A stretch of DNA of 64,000 nucleotides from Arthrobacter pascens. Lineage in GTDB: Bacteria > Actinomycetota > Actinomycetes > Actinomycetales > Micrococcaceae. The DNA lies in contig NZ_JAUSWY010000001.1 in NCBI RefSeq assembly GCF_030815585.1, forward strand, positions 4,092,001 to 4,156,000, read 5' to 3'. A program made the position numbers and the translations under genes. The notes under the pieces were generated by a model that worked only from the letters and a program-made list of their open reading frames with translations, did no database searches and was not told the DNA's origin. Below, piece after piece: positions 32,321-41,916 of the stretch; position 1 is the first letter of the stretch; each line of letters starts with the position of its first letter.

Positions 32321-33841
32321 CTAGAGCCCTCCAGCGAGCTTGTAGTAGGCCGCGTTCCAGTTCAGGTCCTTCTTGAACTGGCGGATGGTGGTGCCCTCGT
32401 CGATGGTGAGCAGCTCGGTCTTGGCGATCTCCGCAAAGTCCTCGAACACATCCATGCCAACGGCCGTGGACAAGACGGTGTGGTGGGCTGCGCCGGCGGT
32501 GAGCCAGGCGGCAGCGGAGGTAGCAAAGTCAGGCTTCGGCTCCCACAGCGCGCGCGCCACCGGGAGGTTCGGAAGGGGCTGGTCCAGCGGGACCACGGTC
32601 ACGGCGTTGGCGACCAGGCGGAAGCGGTCCCGCATGTCCGAAAGCGCCACCACAACACCCGGGGAGGCATCGGCGTCGAACACCAGGCGCACCGGATCAT
32701 CCTTGCCGCCGATGCCCAGGGGATGGATTTCCAGGCGCGGTTTTCCGGCCGTCAGGGACGGGCAGACCTCCAGCATGTGTGCGCCCAGGATCTTCTCCGC
32801 GCCGGGTTCCAGGTGGTAGGTGTAGTCCTCCATGAGGGAGGCTCCGCCGGGCAGCCCGGATCCCATCACCTTGGCGGCGCGGACCAGGATTGCGGTCTTC
32901 CAGTCACCTTCGGCGCCGAAGCCGTAGCCGTCGGCCATGAGGCGCTGGACGGCGAGGCCCGGCAGCTGGCGGAGAGCGCCCAGGTCCTCAAAAGAGGTAG
33001 TGAACGCGGCCGAGCCGTTGGCTTCCAGGAAGCTGCGCAGTCCCAGTTCGATCCGTGCCCCGTAGCGCAGCGAAGCGTACCGTGCGGCGCCGGCGCGGAG
33101 TTCCGGAACCACGTCATAAAGTTCCTCGTACTCCGCCACCAGGGCGTCGACGTCGGCGTCTGCGGCGCCGTGCACGGCGTCGGCGAGCTCATTGACGGAC
33201 CAGGTGTTGACCGCAACGCCGAACCGGAGCTCGGCCTCGGTCTTGTCGCCTTCGGTGACCGCGACGTTGCGCATGTTGTCGCCGAAGCGGGTCAGTTTCA
33301 GAGTCCTGACGGCCGCCCAGCCAGCGGCGGCCCGCTGCCAGACGCCCACCTGGCGGGCCACCTCAGGGTTGGAGACGTGGCCAACTACAGTTTTGCGGGC
33401 GATGCCCAGGCGGGACTGGATGTACCCGAACTCGCGGTCGCCGTGGGCTGCCTGGTTGAGGTTCATGAAGTCGAAATCGATGTCCGCCCAGGGCAGCTCC
33501 ACGTTGGCCTGCGTGTGAAGATGCAGGAGCGGCTTCCGCAGCAGGTCCAGGCCCTGGATCCACATCTTGGCCGGTGAAAAGGTGTGCATCCAGGCGGTGA
33601 CGCCGATGACGGAATCGTCGGAATTGGCTTCCAGTGCGGTCCGGCGGATGGCGTCGGAATCCGTCAGCACGGGCTTCCAGACGATCTTGACGGGGACGCT
33701 GGAGGAGGCGTTGAGCTGGCTGGCTATCTCCTGTGACTGCGCGGCCACCTGCTTGAGGACGTCCTCGCCGTAGAGGTGCTGGCTGCCGGTGAGGAACCAG
33801 ACCTCGTAGCCGTCAAGGGAGGTGTTTGCTGCGGTGTTCAT
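32321..33841 (-). CDS. araA: L-arabinose isomerase
   Basis: 506 residues, family-typical. Motifs include '[20 protein letters not shown]', '[20 protein letters not shown]', '[20 protein letters not shown]', '[20 protein letters not shown]' and metal-site residues in '[11 protein letters not shown]' and 'GAAHHTVLS'. It converts L-arabinose to L-ribulose. Third gene of araB-araD-araA, with a 40-base gap after araD. Confidence 0.97.
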   Translation of the reverse strand: MNTAANTSLDGYEVWFLTGSQHLYGEDVLKQVAAQSQEIASQLNASSSVPVKIVWKPVLTDSDAIRRTALEANSDDSVIGVTAWMHTFSPAKMWIQGLDLLRKPLLHLHTQANVELPWADIDFDFMNLNQAAHGDREFGYIQSRLGIARKTVVGHVSNPEVARQVGVWQRAAAGWAAVRTLKLTRFGDNMRNVAVTEGDKTEAELRFGVAVNTWSVNELADAVHGAADADVDALVAEYEELYDVVPELRAGAARYASLRYGARIELGLRSFLEANGSAAFTTSFEDLGALRQLPGLAVQRLMADGYGFGAEGDWKTAILVRAAKVMGSGLPGGASLMEDYTYHLEPGAEKILGAHMLEVCPSLTAGKPRLEIHPLGIGGKDDPVRLVFDADASPGVVVALSDMRDRFRLVANAVTVVPLDQPLPNLPVARALWEPKPDFATSAAAWLTAGAAHHTVLSTAVGMDVFEDFAEIAKTELLTIDEGTTIRQFKKDLNWNAAYYKLAGGL

Positions 33842-33881
33842 AATTCTCCTGGAAGTAGGTGTGCGGGCTGACGGCGATGAG

Positions 33882-34571
33882 CTATTGGCCGTAGACGTTC
33901 TGGTAGCGCGCGTAGAGCGAGTCGATGTGGCCCTGGTCGATGGGGATCGGCTCGCCCAGCTGGCGGGAAATGTGGACGGTGCGGGCCACTTCCTCGCACA
34001 TCACGGCCGCCTTGACGGCGGACCGGGCGTCCTTGCCGATGGTGAACGGGCCGTGGTTCTGCATCAGCACCGCGGGCGAGCTGGAGTTCTTCAGCGTCTC
34101 CACGATGCCCTGCCCGATCGAGTCGTCGCCGATCAGTGCGAAGGGGCCCACCGGGATGGAGCCGCCGAATTCGTCGCCCATCATGGTCAGCACGCACGGT
34201 ATGGACTCGCCGCGGGCAGCCCAGGCGGTGGCGTAGGTGGAGTGGGTGTGCACCACTCCACCTACGTCCGGCATATGCCGGTAGACGTATGCATGCGCGG
34301 CTGTGTCCGACGACGGCGACAGCGGCGGGTTGCCCCACTCACCTGTTGCGTCACCATTCACAGGCTGACCATGGAGGTCCGTGACCACCATCTGCTCTGG
34401 CGTCAGGTCGTTGTAGGAAACACCGGATGGCTTGATGACCATCAGTTCCTGGCCGGGAACGCGGGCCGAAACATTGCCTGCAGTCCACACCACCAGTTCG
34501 TACCTGGTCAGTTCAGCATGCAGTGCGCAGACCTCGCCGCGGATGCGGGCGATGGTTTCGACGAGGCTCAT
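33882..34571 (-). CDS. araD: L-ribulose-5-phosphate 4-epimerase
   Basis: 229 residues of the class II aldolase fold: '[20 protein letters not shown]', '[20 protein letters not shown]', zinc-ligand pair '[20 protein letters not shown]' and '[11 protein letters not shown]'. It makes D-xylulose-5-phosphate for the pentose phosphate pathway. It overlaps the araB stop by 4 bases. Confidence 0.95.
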   Translation of the reverse strand: MSLVETIARIRGEVCALHAELTRYELVVWTAGNVSARVPGQELMVIKPSGVSYNDLTPEQMVVTDLHGQPVNGDATGEWGNPPLSPSSDTAAHAYVYRHMPDVGGVVHTHSTYATAWAARGESIPCVLTMMGDEFGGSIPVGPFALIGDDSIGQGIVETLKNSSSPAVLMQNHGPFTIGKDARSAVKAAVMCEEVARTVHISRQLGEPIPIDQGHIDSLYARYQNVYGQ

Positions 34572-36313
34572 GCGGACACCCCGGCGGCCTCGGGTGAAGG
34601 AAACGACGAGCGGCTGGCGTTGCGCTGAATGGTCTTGAGCCGGTGCATCACATCGTTGCTGCCGCGCCCGAAGTAGTCGTGCAGCGTGCGGTATTCCTGG
34701 AACAACTCCTCGTAGGCCGCAACATTTTCCAGAATGGGAATATACACATCGCCAGGCTCGGAGCCCATGGCCGCGGCCGCTTCCCGGATATCCGCATACT
34801 TTCCTGCAGCGACGGCGGCGTGGATCGCGGAGCCGAGGGCTGGTCCCTGGGTGGATCCGATGGTGGAGAGCTGGAGCCCGGTAATGTCCGCGTAGATCTG
34901 CATCAGGAGCTTGTTCTTCAGCAGCCCGCCGGCCACGATGAATTCCTTGACGGGGACTCCGGAATCCCGGAAGGCGTCCACGATGGTCCGGGTACCAAAG
35001 GCAGTGGCTTCGAGCAGGGCGCGGTAGGTGTCCTCCGGGCGGGTGGCCAGGGTCTGGCCCACCACCACTCCGGAGAGTTCGTGGTCCACCAGCACCGAGC
35101 GGTTGCCGGAGTGCCAGTCCAGGGCGATCAGGCCGTGCTCCCCGATTGCCTGCTCGGAGGCCAGCTCGGTGAGGTACTCGTGGATACCCAGGCCCGCTGC
35201 TTCGGCTGCCTGGTGGTACTCCGGCGGGACGCCGTTCTTGGTGAACCAGCCAAAGATGTCGCCAACGCCGGACTGCCCGGCTTCATAGCCCCAGAGGCCG
35301 TCAACGATCCCGCCGTCCACCACTCCGCACATGCCGGGGACTTCGTGCAGTTCGGTGCCGTTCATGACGTGGCAGGTGGAGGTACCCATGATGGCCACCA
35401 GCTGGCCGGGATCCACGGCCCTGGCGGCAGGTGCAGTGACGTGGGCGTCCACGTTGCCCACTGCAACGGCAATGCCTTCGGGCAGTCCGGTCCACTGGGC
35501 CGCTTCGGCAGTGAGGTAGCCGGCGGCATCGCCGAGGCGGCCGATGGTGTGTTCCAGTTTGGTGCTGACAAAGTCCGCGAACTGCGGGTTGAGCGCTGCC
35601 AGGAACTCCTCGGAAGGGTAGCGGCCATCCTGGTAGATGCCCTTGTAACCGGCGGTGCAGGCGTTGCGGACGTACTTGCCGCACAGCTGCCAGACGATCC
35701 AGTCGGCGGCCTCCACCCAGTGGTCCATCTCTGCGTAGGCGTCGGGGTCCTCCTCCAGCAGCTGGAGGCCCTTGGCGAACTCCCATTCCGAGGAGATCAG
35801 CCCGCCATAGCGGGGGAGCCAGTCCTCGCCGCGCTCTGCGGCCAGCTCGTTGATCCGGTCCGCCTGCGGCTGCGCGGCGTGGTGGCGCCACAGTTTCACG
35901 TAAGCGTGCGGCCGGTTGGAGAAGCCGTCCAGCTCGTTCAGGGGCGTGCCGTCGGACTTGACCGGCACCATGGTGCAAGCGGTGAAGTCGGTGGCGATTC
36001 CGACGACCAGAGAGGGGTCGATCCCGGCGTCCGCAATGGCGGCCGGTACGGCGTAGCGGAGTACATCCCGGTAATCGTTGGGCACCTGGAGGGCCCATTC
36101 CCCGGGAAGCCGCGCGGCGCCGTCGCCTGCCACGTCTTCGGGCAGCACGTCCGTGACCACGGCGTGCGGGTAATCGTAAACGCCGCTTCCGAGTTCCTTG
36201 CCGTCCCGCACGCGCACCACGAGGGCACGGCCGGACAGGGTGCCGTAGTCCACGCCGATGACGTAGTTTTCGGTGCCAGGCTCACTGAAGAATTGGGGTG
36301 TATTGCTTTGCAT
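34568..36313 (-). CDS. araB: Ribulokinase
   Basis: 581 residues of the FGGY kinase family: 'YVIGVDYGTLSGRALVVRVR', 'GIATDFTACTMVPVKSDGTP', 'GVVDGGIVDGLWGYEAGQSG', 'VAGGLLKNKLLMQIYADITG' and 'GSTQGPALGSAIHAAVAAGK'. It phosphorylates L-ribulose. First gene of araBDA; GGAGGC lies before the ATG, and an operator of the arabinose regulon lies 69 bases upstream. Confidence 0.96.
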   Translation of the reverse strand: MQSNTPQFFSEPGTENYVIGVDYGTLSGRALVVRVRDGKELGSGVYDYPHAVVTDVLPEDVAGDGAARLPGEWALQVPNDYRDVLRYAVPAAIADAGIDPSLVVGIATDFTACTMVPVKSDGTPLNELDGFSNRPHAYVKLWRHHAAQPQADRINELAAERGEDWLPRYGGLISSEWEFAKGLQLLEEDPDAYAEMDHWVEAADWIVWQLCGKYVRNACTAGYKGIYQDGRYPSEEFLAALNPQFADFVSTKLEHTIGRLGDAAGYLTAEAAQWTGLPEGIAVAVGNVDAHVTAPAARAVDPGQLVAIMGTSTCHVMNGTELHEVPGMCGVVDGGIVDGLWGYEAGQSGVGDIFGWFTKNGVPPEYHQAAEAAGLGIHEYLTELASEQAIGEHGLIALDWHSGNRSVLVDHELSGVVVGQTLATRPEDTYRALLEATAFGTRTIVDAFRDSGVPVKEFIVAGGLLKNKLLMQIYADITGLQLSTIGSTQGPALGSAIHAAVAAGKYADIREAAAAMGSEPGDVYIPILENVAAYEELFQEYRTLHDYFGRGSNDVMHRLKTIQRNASRSSFPSPEAAGVSA

Positions 36314-36381
36314 GAAATGCCTCCAAGGGAAGAGGCGAGGACCTCTTTGCCTTCGTTGGAAAGAAAAGGACTAGTACTAAT

Positions 36382-36395
36382 TGTGAACGCTAACA
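36382..36395. promoter_or_regulatory. Arabinose-regulon operator, site B (araBDA)
   Basis: TGTGAACGCTAACA, identical to the 14-bp core at 39083 and to the reverse complement of 39229. It lies 69 bases upstream of araB, close to an AT-rich 'ctagtactaatt' stretch that may hold the -10. Confidence 0.8.
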
Positions 36396-36430
36396 CCAGC
36401 AGCGTCAAGCCACCGGCAAGCTGCCGGGCA

Positions 36431-36472
36431 GGCAGGCGTCCGGCAGCGCAGTGACGCGGCCGGACACCTGCC
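36431..36472 (-). terminator. Hairpin after the secreted GH51 gene
   Basis: GGCAGGCGTCCGGC (36431-36444) pairs with 36459-36472 with one mismatch, 22 bases downstream of the GH51 stop. It lacks a U-tract, so it may be a weak terminator or a 3'-end stabiliser. Confidence 0.5.
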
Positions 36473-36494
36473 GACTTGTGTTACTTCACTTTGG

Positions 36495-39035
36495 TCAATT
36501 CGCTGGGGAAAGCCTGATGAAGGTCACCGACTTCGGTTTGAAGGTGTAAGTGAAGTTGCTTCCTGCCCCCGTAAACACGCTCGACGCCGGAGCCAGGTTC
36601 TGGCCGTCGCTGGTTGGGGTCAAGGTGGTGACCGAAGCGTTGGATCCGAGGCTTGCGGTTCCGGCAACCTTGATGTCCACAGCAGCTTCCTGGTCAGACG
36701 TGTTGACCACCTTCACGATGGTTTCCCCGGTTGCCGAGTCCTTAGTGACTACGGAGTAGATGGGATCCACCGGGGTCTCGTCGATGGTCCCCCAGAGGAC
36801 GTTGTCGAGGTAGAGCTTGGCGATCGGCCCTGTCACTTCGATCCGGACATCGTACTGCCGGCCGGTCTGGATGGTGGTGTTGTGCTCGATCAGTGTGCTC
36901 TTTGCTCCGTTGACAGCCTTCTCCACCACGGACTTGCTGTTATTCCAGCCGCCGAGGTTCCACCAGTAGTAGTTTCCGGTGTCCTTGACCCCGAAGGCGA
37001 TCAGGAACCCTTCGGCTCCTGCAGTCTTGGTGGCCTTGGCACTCAGCGTGTAATTGCTCCACGAGGTATTTCCGGCAGTGACCATGGTGTTGAGTGCTGA
37101 TGTGCTCGACTGGATGTAAGCGCCGTCCTGCACGGACCAGGTTCCGACGCCGTTGCCGGTCCAGGCCGAGGCCGTACCCGAGAAGTCGTCGGCAAACAGC
37201 TGGGCACCGTCCGCCCCGGTGACCTTGACGTCGTCGTACTTGGCGGCCGTAGCCCAGGTGGACAGGCCGATCTGACCGGTGATCGGTTTCGCCAGGCTGA
37301 CAGGGTTGTTCTGGGAACTGGGGACTACCTGGGTTCCCACATTGTTCATGAAGAGCTTCTGGACTTCGAAGTTGGGCGTGGTCCGGATCGAGGTTCCGTT
37401 GAAGAACATCAGGTCCGGGCTCCACTGGACGTTGGCTTCATTGGCAATCAACGGGGCGTAGGAGGCCATTTTGACCACATCCGCGTTGCGCTCCAGCCCT
37501 GTCATGAACGACGCTTCGGCCAAGGCGTTCTCCGGTTTGTTCGCCAGGGACGCAAATTCCCCGAGGAAGACTTTGTAGCTGTCCCGGTCGTAGGAGTCGT
37601 AGCGATGGTTATTGCTCAGGAACCAATCGGGTGAGTTGTAGTAGTGCTCGTCGACGAAGTCCACGTTGCGGTCCGCGTTGAACTTGGAGAGGTCATCGAA
37701 ATTGGCCCCCTGATCGTCGGGACCGGTGTTGCCAATCACCATGATGTCCGGGTAGGCGGCCTCCACTGCGTCCTGGAACTGGGTGAAGTACGCCTTGAAC
37801 TCCGGCTTGTATTCCTCATTGCCCAAGCTGATGCGGTCAAGGTTGTAGGGGGCCGGATGGCCGTAAGCGATGCGCTTGGCACCCCATAGCGTGCTTGCGT
37901 CGCCATTGGCGAACTCGATCAGGTCAAGGGTGTCCTGGATGTATTTGTCCAGGGTTGCCTGGTCCGGCACGGCGCGGTTGTCGCCGCATCCCGTCACGCC
38001 GACCGGAACCACCGGAACCGGGACGGCCTTGAGGTCTTCCGCCCACTGGAAGTACTCCATGTAGCCCAGCCCGTACGTCTGGTTGTAGCCCCAGAAGTTC
38101 CTGTTGGCAGGTCGCTGCTCAACTGGGCCGATGGTTTCCTTCCATTGATAGGTGCGGGAGCGTGTGTAGTTCGGGGCTGAGTAGGAGTCATAGCTGCCCG
38201 TGTTGACGATGCAGCCGCCGGGAAAGCGGAGGAACCCCGGGTTCAATTCGGCAATCTTTTCGGCCAGGTCCTTACGCAATCCATGGCCATTCCAGGTGTC
38301 CTGGGGAATCAGCGAAATCATGTCAAGGCGCACGGTTCCGGTTCCCTGCACCACCGTGGACAGCCGTCCCGACGCCGTTGACGACTTGGGTGACAGGGTG
38401 ACGTTGTATTTGGCCCAGGCATCACCCTTGACCTTGATGCTGGCAAGGGCCAGCCGGGCACCTTCGGGAGTTTCCAGGGCGACGGCCAGGGTGGAGCCTG
38501 CCGGATTCGATGTGCGGGCCCAGACCGAGTAGTCGTACTTTTTCCGGGCCTCAAGGCGGTGTCCGCCGTTCCAGCCCGTGTTGCGGACGCCGACGCCTGC
38601 AGCGGTGCCGGCGCCGGCCGTTGTGGCATCCACCTGCAGGTAGTTCCGGTTCATCTCGTTGAGGCGGTTCCCGTCGTCGCGGACCGAGGCAGTGCCCGCA
38701 CTTCCCCGCTGGAGGACTTCCCAAGTGGAAAGCGGAGTGAAGGCACGGTTGTCGGCGGAATTGAACTCAAAGGACCTGTTCTGGACGAGCTCGGCATAGA
38801 TCCCGCCGTCGGCGCCTTGGTTGATGTCCTCATAAAAGGCCCCATACATCGTCGAAGCGATATCGGGGCCCGCCTGGTCTGCGTTGACGGTGATGGTGCG
38901 GTTTGAGGTGTCAGCATGGGCACCAAGTGCCGGGGCGAGGGTAAGGGCCGTTACCGCGAGCGACCCGGCCAGTGCCATTGTGCACATTCGCTTCGCGGGA
39001 CTGTGAGCGGGACTCGGACGAACTGTACTTTGCAT
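36495..39035 (-). CDS. Secreted alpha-L-arabinofuranosidase, GH51, with accessory C-terminal domain
   Basis: 846 residues. A long signal peptide (basic n-region, hydrophobic 20-38, cleavage after 'AHA' near 41) directs export. The catalytic GH51 part has 'MYGAFYEDINQGADGGIYAE', 'PGFLRFPGGCIVNTGSYDSY', the acid/base Glu in 'ISLGNEEYKPEF' and the nucleophile in 'VFLGEFASLANKP'. Residues about 630-750 form an inserted beta-rich module ('LFADDFSGTASAWTGNGVGT', 'YYWWNLGGWNNSKSVVEKAV') resembling LamG-like or CBM-type modules. It would cut arabinose side chains from plant arabinan or arabinoxylan outside the cell. The operator at 39083 controls it. Confidence 0.9.
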   Translation of the reverse strand: MQSTVRPSPAHSPAKRMCTMALAGSLAVTALTLAPALGAHADTSNRTITVNADQAGPDIASTMYGAFYEDINQGADGGIYAELVQNRSFEFNSADNRAFTPLSTWEVLQRGSAGTASVRDDGNRLNEMNRNYLQVDATTAGAGTAAGVGVRNTGWNGGHRLEARKKYDYSVWARTSNPAGSTLAVALETPEGARLALASIKVKGDAWAKYNVTLSPKSSTASGRLSTVVQGTGTVRLDMISLIPQDTWNGHGLRKDLAEKIAELNPGFLRFPGGCIVNTGSYDSYSAPNYTRSRTYQWKETIGPVEQRPANRNFWGYNQTYGLGYMEYFQWAEDLKAVPVPVVPVGVTGCGDNRAVPDQATLDKYIQDTLDLIEFANGDASTLWGAKRIAYGHPAPYNLDRISLGNEEYKPEFKAYFTQFQDAVEAAYPDIMVIGNTGPDDQGANFDDLSKFNADRNVDFVDEHYYNSPDWFLSNNHRYDSYDRDSYKVFLGEFASLANKPENALAEASFMTGLERNADVVKMASYAPLIANEANVQWSPDLMFFNGTSIRTTPNFEVQKLFMNNVGTQVVPSSQNNPVSLAKPITGQIGLSTWATAAKYDDVKVTGADGAQLFADDFSGTASAWTGNGVGTWSVQDGAYIQSSTSALNTMVTAGNTSWSNYTLSAKATKTAGAEGFLIAFGVKDTGNYYWWNLGGWNNSKSVVEKAVNGAKSTLIEHNTTIQTGRQYDVRIEVTGPIAKLYLDNVLWGTIDETPVDPIYSVVTKDSATGETIVKVVNTSDQEAAVDIKVAGTASLGSNASVTTLTPTSDGQNLAPASSVFTGAGSNFTYTFKPKSVTFIRLSPAN

Positions 39036-39082
39036 GGAAGGTGAAGGCCTTTCTCCATTGAAGGTCCGCCAGTGGACGCGCT

Positions 39083-39096
39083 TGTGAACGCTAACA
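39083..39096. promoter_or_regulatory. Arabinose-regulon operator, site C (secreted GH51)
   Basis: TGTGAACGCTAACA, flanked by T and A to give TTGTGAACGCTAACAA, a near-palindrome with a central CG. It lies 48 bases upstream of the GH51 start, in the divergent region shared with site D. Confidence 0.85.
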
Positions 39097-39228
39097 AGGA
39101 TCTGGCTTTAGAAAGTATTGACGAGTGCTCAGGGGAAAGTAAAGCGCTTCCCACGGGAATCAGGCGGCGGCGCAAGGCGAATAGGCTCGGTGTCCAAATT
39201 GTGACCCGCCACACTTGACGCGGCCGAT

Positions 39229-39242
39229 TGTTAGCGTTCACA
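39229..39242. promoter_or_regulatory. Arabinose-regulon operator, site D (furanose importer)
   Basis: TGTTAGCGTTCACA is the exact reverse complement of sites B and C. It lies 89 bases before the binding-protein GTG and 146 bases centre to centre from site C, near 14 helical turns, which would permit looping. Confidence 0.85.
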
Positions 39243-39330
39243 CTTGCTGGCAGAGCAGCAGCTCGCTTGCAGCAACGGCGGTGTCAGTAACTCCCGCCTG
39301 TCTGCAATTCACGCTTCCGGGAGGACCGTT

Positions 39331-40308
39331 GTGTTCAAGAAATCTCTAATTGCGGTCATGGCCGCATCAGCTCTCGCCCTGACCGCCTGCGGCGGCGGAA
39401 CCCAGGCCGCCCCCAGCGGCGGCGCAGACAAGAAAATCGTGATGGGCTTTGCCCAGGTCGGCGCCGAAAGCGGCTGGCGGACCGCCAACACCAAGTCCGT
39501 CCAGGAATCCGCCAAGACAGCCGGGATCGACCTGAAGTTCTCCGACGCCCAGCAGAAGCAGGAAAACCAGATCAAGGCGATCCGGTCCTACATCCAGCAG
39601 AAGGTGGACGTCATCGCCTTCTCCCCGGTCGTTGAATCCGGCTGGGACACGGTCCTGAAGGAAGCCAAGGACGCCAAGATCCCCGTCATCCTGACCGACC
39701 GCGCCGTGGACTCGGCCGACAAGTCCCTCTACAAGACCTTCCTCGGCTCCGACTTCGTCCTCGAAGGCAAGAAGGCAGGCGAATGGCTCGTGGCCGAGTC
39801 CAAGTCAGCCACCGACACCGTGAACATCGTCGAAATCCAGGGCACCACCGGCTCCGCCCCGGCCAACGACCGCAAGCAGGGCTTCGAAGAGGCCATCAAG
39901 GCCGATCCGAAGCTGAAGATCATCGCCTCCCAGAGCGGCGACTTCACCCGCAGCGGCGGCAAGCAGGTCATGGAAGCCTTCCTGAAGAACAACGCCGACA
40001 TCGACGTCGTCTTCGCCCACAACGATGACGAAGGCCTCGGCGCCATCGAAGCCATCGAAGCCGCCGGCAAGGTACCGGGCAAGGACATCAAGATCATCAC
40101 CATCGACGCCGTCAAGGACGGCATGACCGCCCTGAGCGCAGGCAAGATCAACTACATCGTCGAGTGCAGCCCGCTGCTGGGCACCCAGCTCATGGACCTG
40201 GCCAAGAAAGTCCTCGCCGGCGAAACAGTGCCCGAACGCGTCGTCACCGAAGAAACAACCTTCACCCAGGAACAGGCCACCAAAGCCCTGCCCACCCGTC
40301 AGTACTGA
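39331..40308 (+). CDS. ytfQ: Sugar ABC transporter substrate-binding lipoprotein (YtfQ-like, arabinofuranose/galactofuranose)
   Basis: 325 residues from GTG 39331, with GGGAGGA 5 bases upstream. The lipobox 'LALTACGGG' makes it a membrane-anchored lipoprotein. 'VMGFAQVGAESGWRTANTKS', 'SFYIQQKVDVIAFSPV'-type core and 'GTTGSAPANDRKQGFEEAIK' match YtfQ-type furanose-binding proteins; the E. coli protein binds galactofuranose and also arabinofuranose. It sits within the arabinose regulon, so it likely captures arabinose or short arabino-oligosaccharides. A strong hairpin separates it from the ATPase gene. Confidence 0.88.
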   Translation: MFKKSLIAVMAASALALTACGGGTQAAPSGGADKKIVMGFAQVGAESGWRTANTKSVQESAKTAGIDLKFSDAQQKQENQIKAIRSYIQQKVDVIAFSPVVESGWDTVLKEAKDAKIPVILTDRAVDSADKSLYKTFLGSDFVLEGKKAGEWLVAESKSATDTVNIVEIQGTTGSAPANDRKQGFEEAIKADPKLKIIASQSGDFTRSGGKQVMEAFLKNNADIDVVFAHNDDEGLGAIEAIEAAGKVPGKDIKIITIDAVKDGMTALSAGKINYIVECSPLLGTQLMDLAKKVLAGETVPERVVTEETTFTQEQATKALPTRQY

Positions 40309-40328
40309 GCCAACACTCACCTGACCGC

Positions 40329-40365
40329 CCGTGCGGTGGCAGTGCCTGGCACTGCCACCGCACGG
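40329..40365 (+). promoter_or_regulatory. Hairpin between ytfQ and ytfR
   Basis: CCGTGCGGTGGCAGTG pairs perfectly over 16 bp with 40350-40365 across a 5-base loop, 21 bases after the ytfQ stop. No U-tract follows. Such structures after a binding-protein gene raise its transcript level by blocking 3' exonucleases or by partial termination. Confidence 0.8.
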
Positions 40366-40389
40366 ATCAACACAGAAAAGACACAGAGG

Positions 40390-41916
40390 ATGAACGAGCT
40401 CGTTCCGGTCGTCGAAATGACCGACATCGCCATCGGATTTCCAGGGGTCAAGGCCCTTGACGACGTCAGCTTCCGCCTTTTCCCGGGCGAAGTGCATGCA
40501 CTCATGGGTGAAAACGGAGCGGGCAAATCCACGCTAATCAAAGCCCTGACCGGCGTCTACACCATCGATTCGGGCCGGATCACGGTCCTCGGTGAGCACA
40601 AGAACTTTTCCACGCCTGCAGAATCCCAGGCCGCCGGCATCAGCACGGTCTATCAGGAAGTGAATCTATGCACCAACCTCACCGTCGAAGAGAATGTGAT
40701 GTTGGGGCGGGAACCGCGGCGGCGCGGCTCCATCGACTGGCGCGGTGTACGCGTACGAACCCGCGAGGTCCTGGCCCAGCTTCACCTGGAACACGTGGAC
40801 CCCGGTTCCTTGCTCTCCGAACACTCCATCGCAGTCCAGCAGCTGATTGCCATTGCACGTTCCGTCGAAGTCAATGCAAAGGTTTTGATCTTGGACGAAC
40901 CCACCTCAAGCCTTGACGCAGACGAGGTCAACCAGCTTTTCCGGGTCATCCGGGACCTGCGTGACAGGGGTGTGGCCATCCTGTTCGTTTCGCACTTCCT
41001 GGAGCAGGTCTACGAGCTGTCGGACCGAATGACGGTGCTCCGCAACGGCAAACTCGTGGGCGAGTACATGACCCGCGACCTTTCCCGCATGAACCTCATC
41101 TCCAAGATGATCGGCAAGGACCTTGAGGTACTCGAAGAACTGGACCAGGCATCCGCCCGCTCCCAGGCAAGGCTCGCGTCCAATGCACAGCCCTTTATGG
41201 AAACAGAAGGACTGGGGCGAAAGGGATCCGTCTCCAACGTCAACCTGTCCATCTACCCCGGCGAGGTTGTGGGTCTTGCCGGGCTGCTCGGAGCAGGGCG
41301 CACCGAAACTGCGCGGCTGCTCTTCGGTGCGGACAAGTCAGATGAAGGCTCCCTCAAGATCAAGGGGCAGTCGCTCAAAATGCGGTCGCCCCGCACCGCC
41401 ATCGACCATGGCATCGGCTTCTGCTCGGAGGACCGCAAAGAGGAAGGCCTCATCGCCGACCTCACCGTCCGGGACAACCTGGTGCTGGCCATGCAGGCGA
41501 CCAAAGGCTGGGCCCGGCGGATCCCTCGGCGTGTGCAGGATGAACTTGTTGCCGAGTTCATCAAGACCCTCGACATCCGGCCGGCAAACCCTGAGGCCCT
41601 CATCCGCAACCTCAGCGGTGGCAACCAGCAGAAAGTGCTCCTTGCCCGCTGGATGGTGACGTCCCCGGACCTGCTGATTCTGGATGAACCAACACGGGGC
41701 ATCGATATCGGCGCCAAGACCCAGATTCAGAAATTGGTGAACCGTCTGGCGTCCGAGGGTATGTCCATCCTCTTCATCTCCTCCGAGCTGGAGGAAGTGC
41801 TCCGCCTCAGCGACCGCATAGCCATCATCAAGGACCGGGCCATGGTTGCCGATATTAGTAACGACGACGTTTCAGTCGAAGACGTCCTGACAGTCATCGC
41901 CGGAGGCGCTCAGTGA
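40390..41916 (+). CDS. ytfR: Sugar ABC transporter ATPase (YtfR-like, two nucleotide-binding domains)
   Basis: 508 residues from ATG 40390. First domain: Walker A 'MGENGAGKSTLIKAL', 'SEHSIAVQQLIAIARSVEVN', Walker B 'KVLILDEPTSSLD'. Second domain: degenerate Walker A 'GLLGAGRTETARLLFG', signature 'IRNLSGGNQQKVLLARWM', Walker B 'LLILDEPTRGIDIGAK'. This matches the duplicated ATPases of ribose/galactofuranose-type importers. The permease start overlaps its stop by 4 bases. Confidence 0.93.
   Translation: MNELVPVVEMTDIAIGFPGVKALDDVSFRLFPGEVHALMGENGAGKSTLIKALTGVYTIDSGRITVLGEHKNFSTPAESQAAGISTVYQEVNLCTNLTVEENVMLGREPRRRGSIDWRGVRVRTREVLAQLHLEHVDPGSLLSEHSIAVQQLIAIARSVEVNAKVLILDEPTSSLDADEVNQLFRVIRDLRDRGVAILFVSHFLEQVYELSDRMTVLRNGKLVGEYMTRDLSRMNLISKMIGKDLEVLEELDQASARSQARLASNAQPFMETEGLGRKGSVSNVNLSIYPGEVVGLAGLLGAGRTETARLLFGADKSDEGSLKIKGQSLKMRSPRTAIDHGIGFCSEDRKEEGLIADLTVRDNLVLAMQATKGWARRIPRRVQDELVAEFIKTLDIRPANPEALIRNLSGGNQQKVLLARWMVTSPDLLILDEPTRGIDIGAKTQIQKLVNRLASEGMSILFISSELEEVLRLSDRIAIIKDRAMVADISNDDVSVEDVLTVIAGGAQ

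Noticed and set aside
34643-36454. 603-codon forward frame opposite araB
   Set aside because: Antisense shadow of an unmistakable ribulokinase gene.
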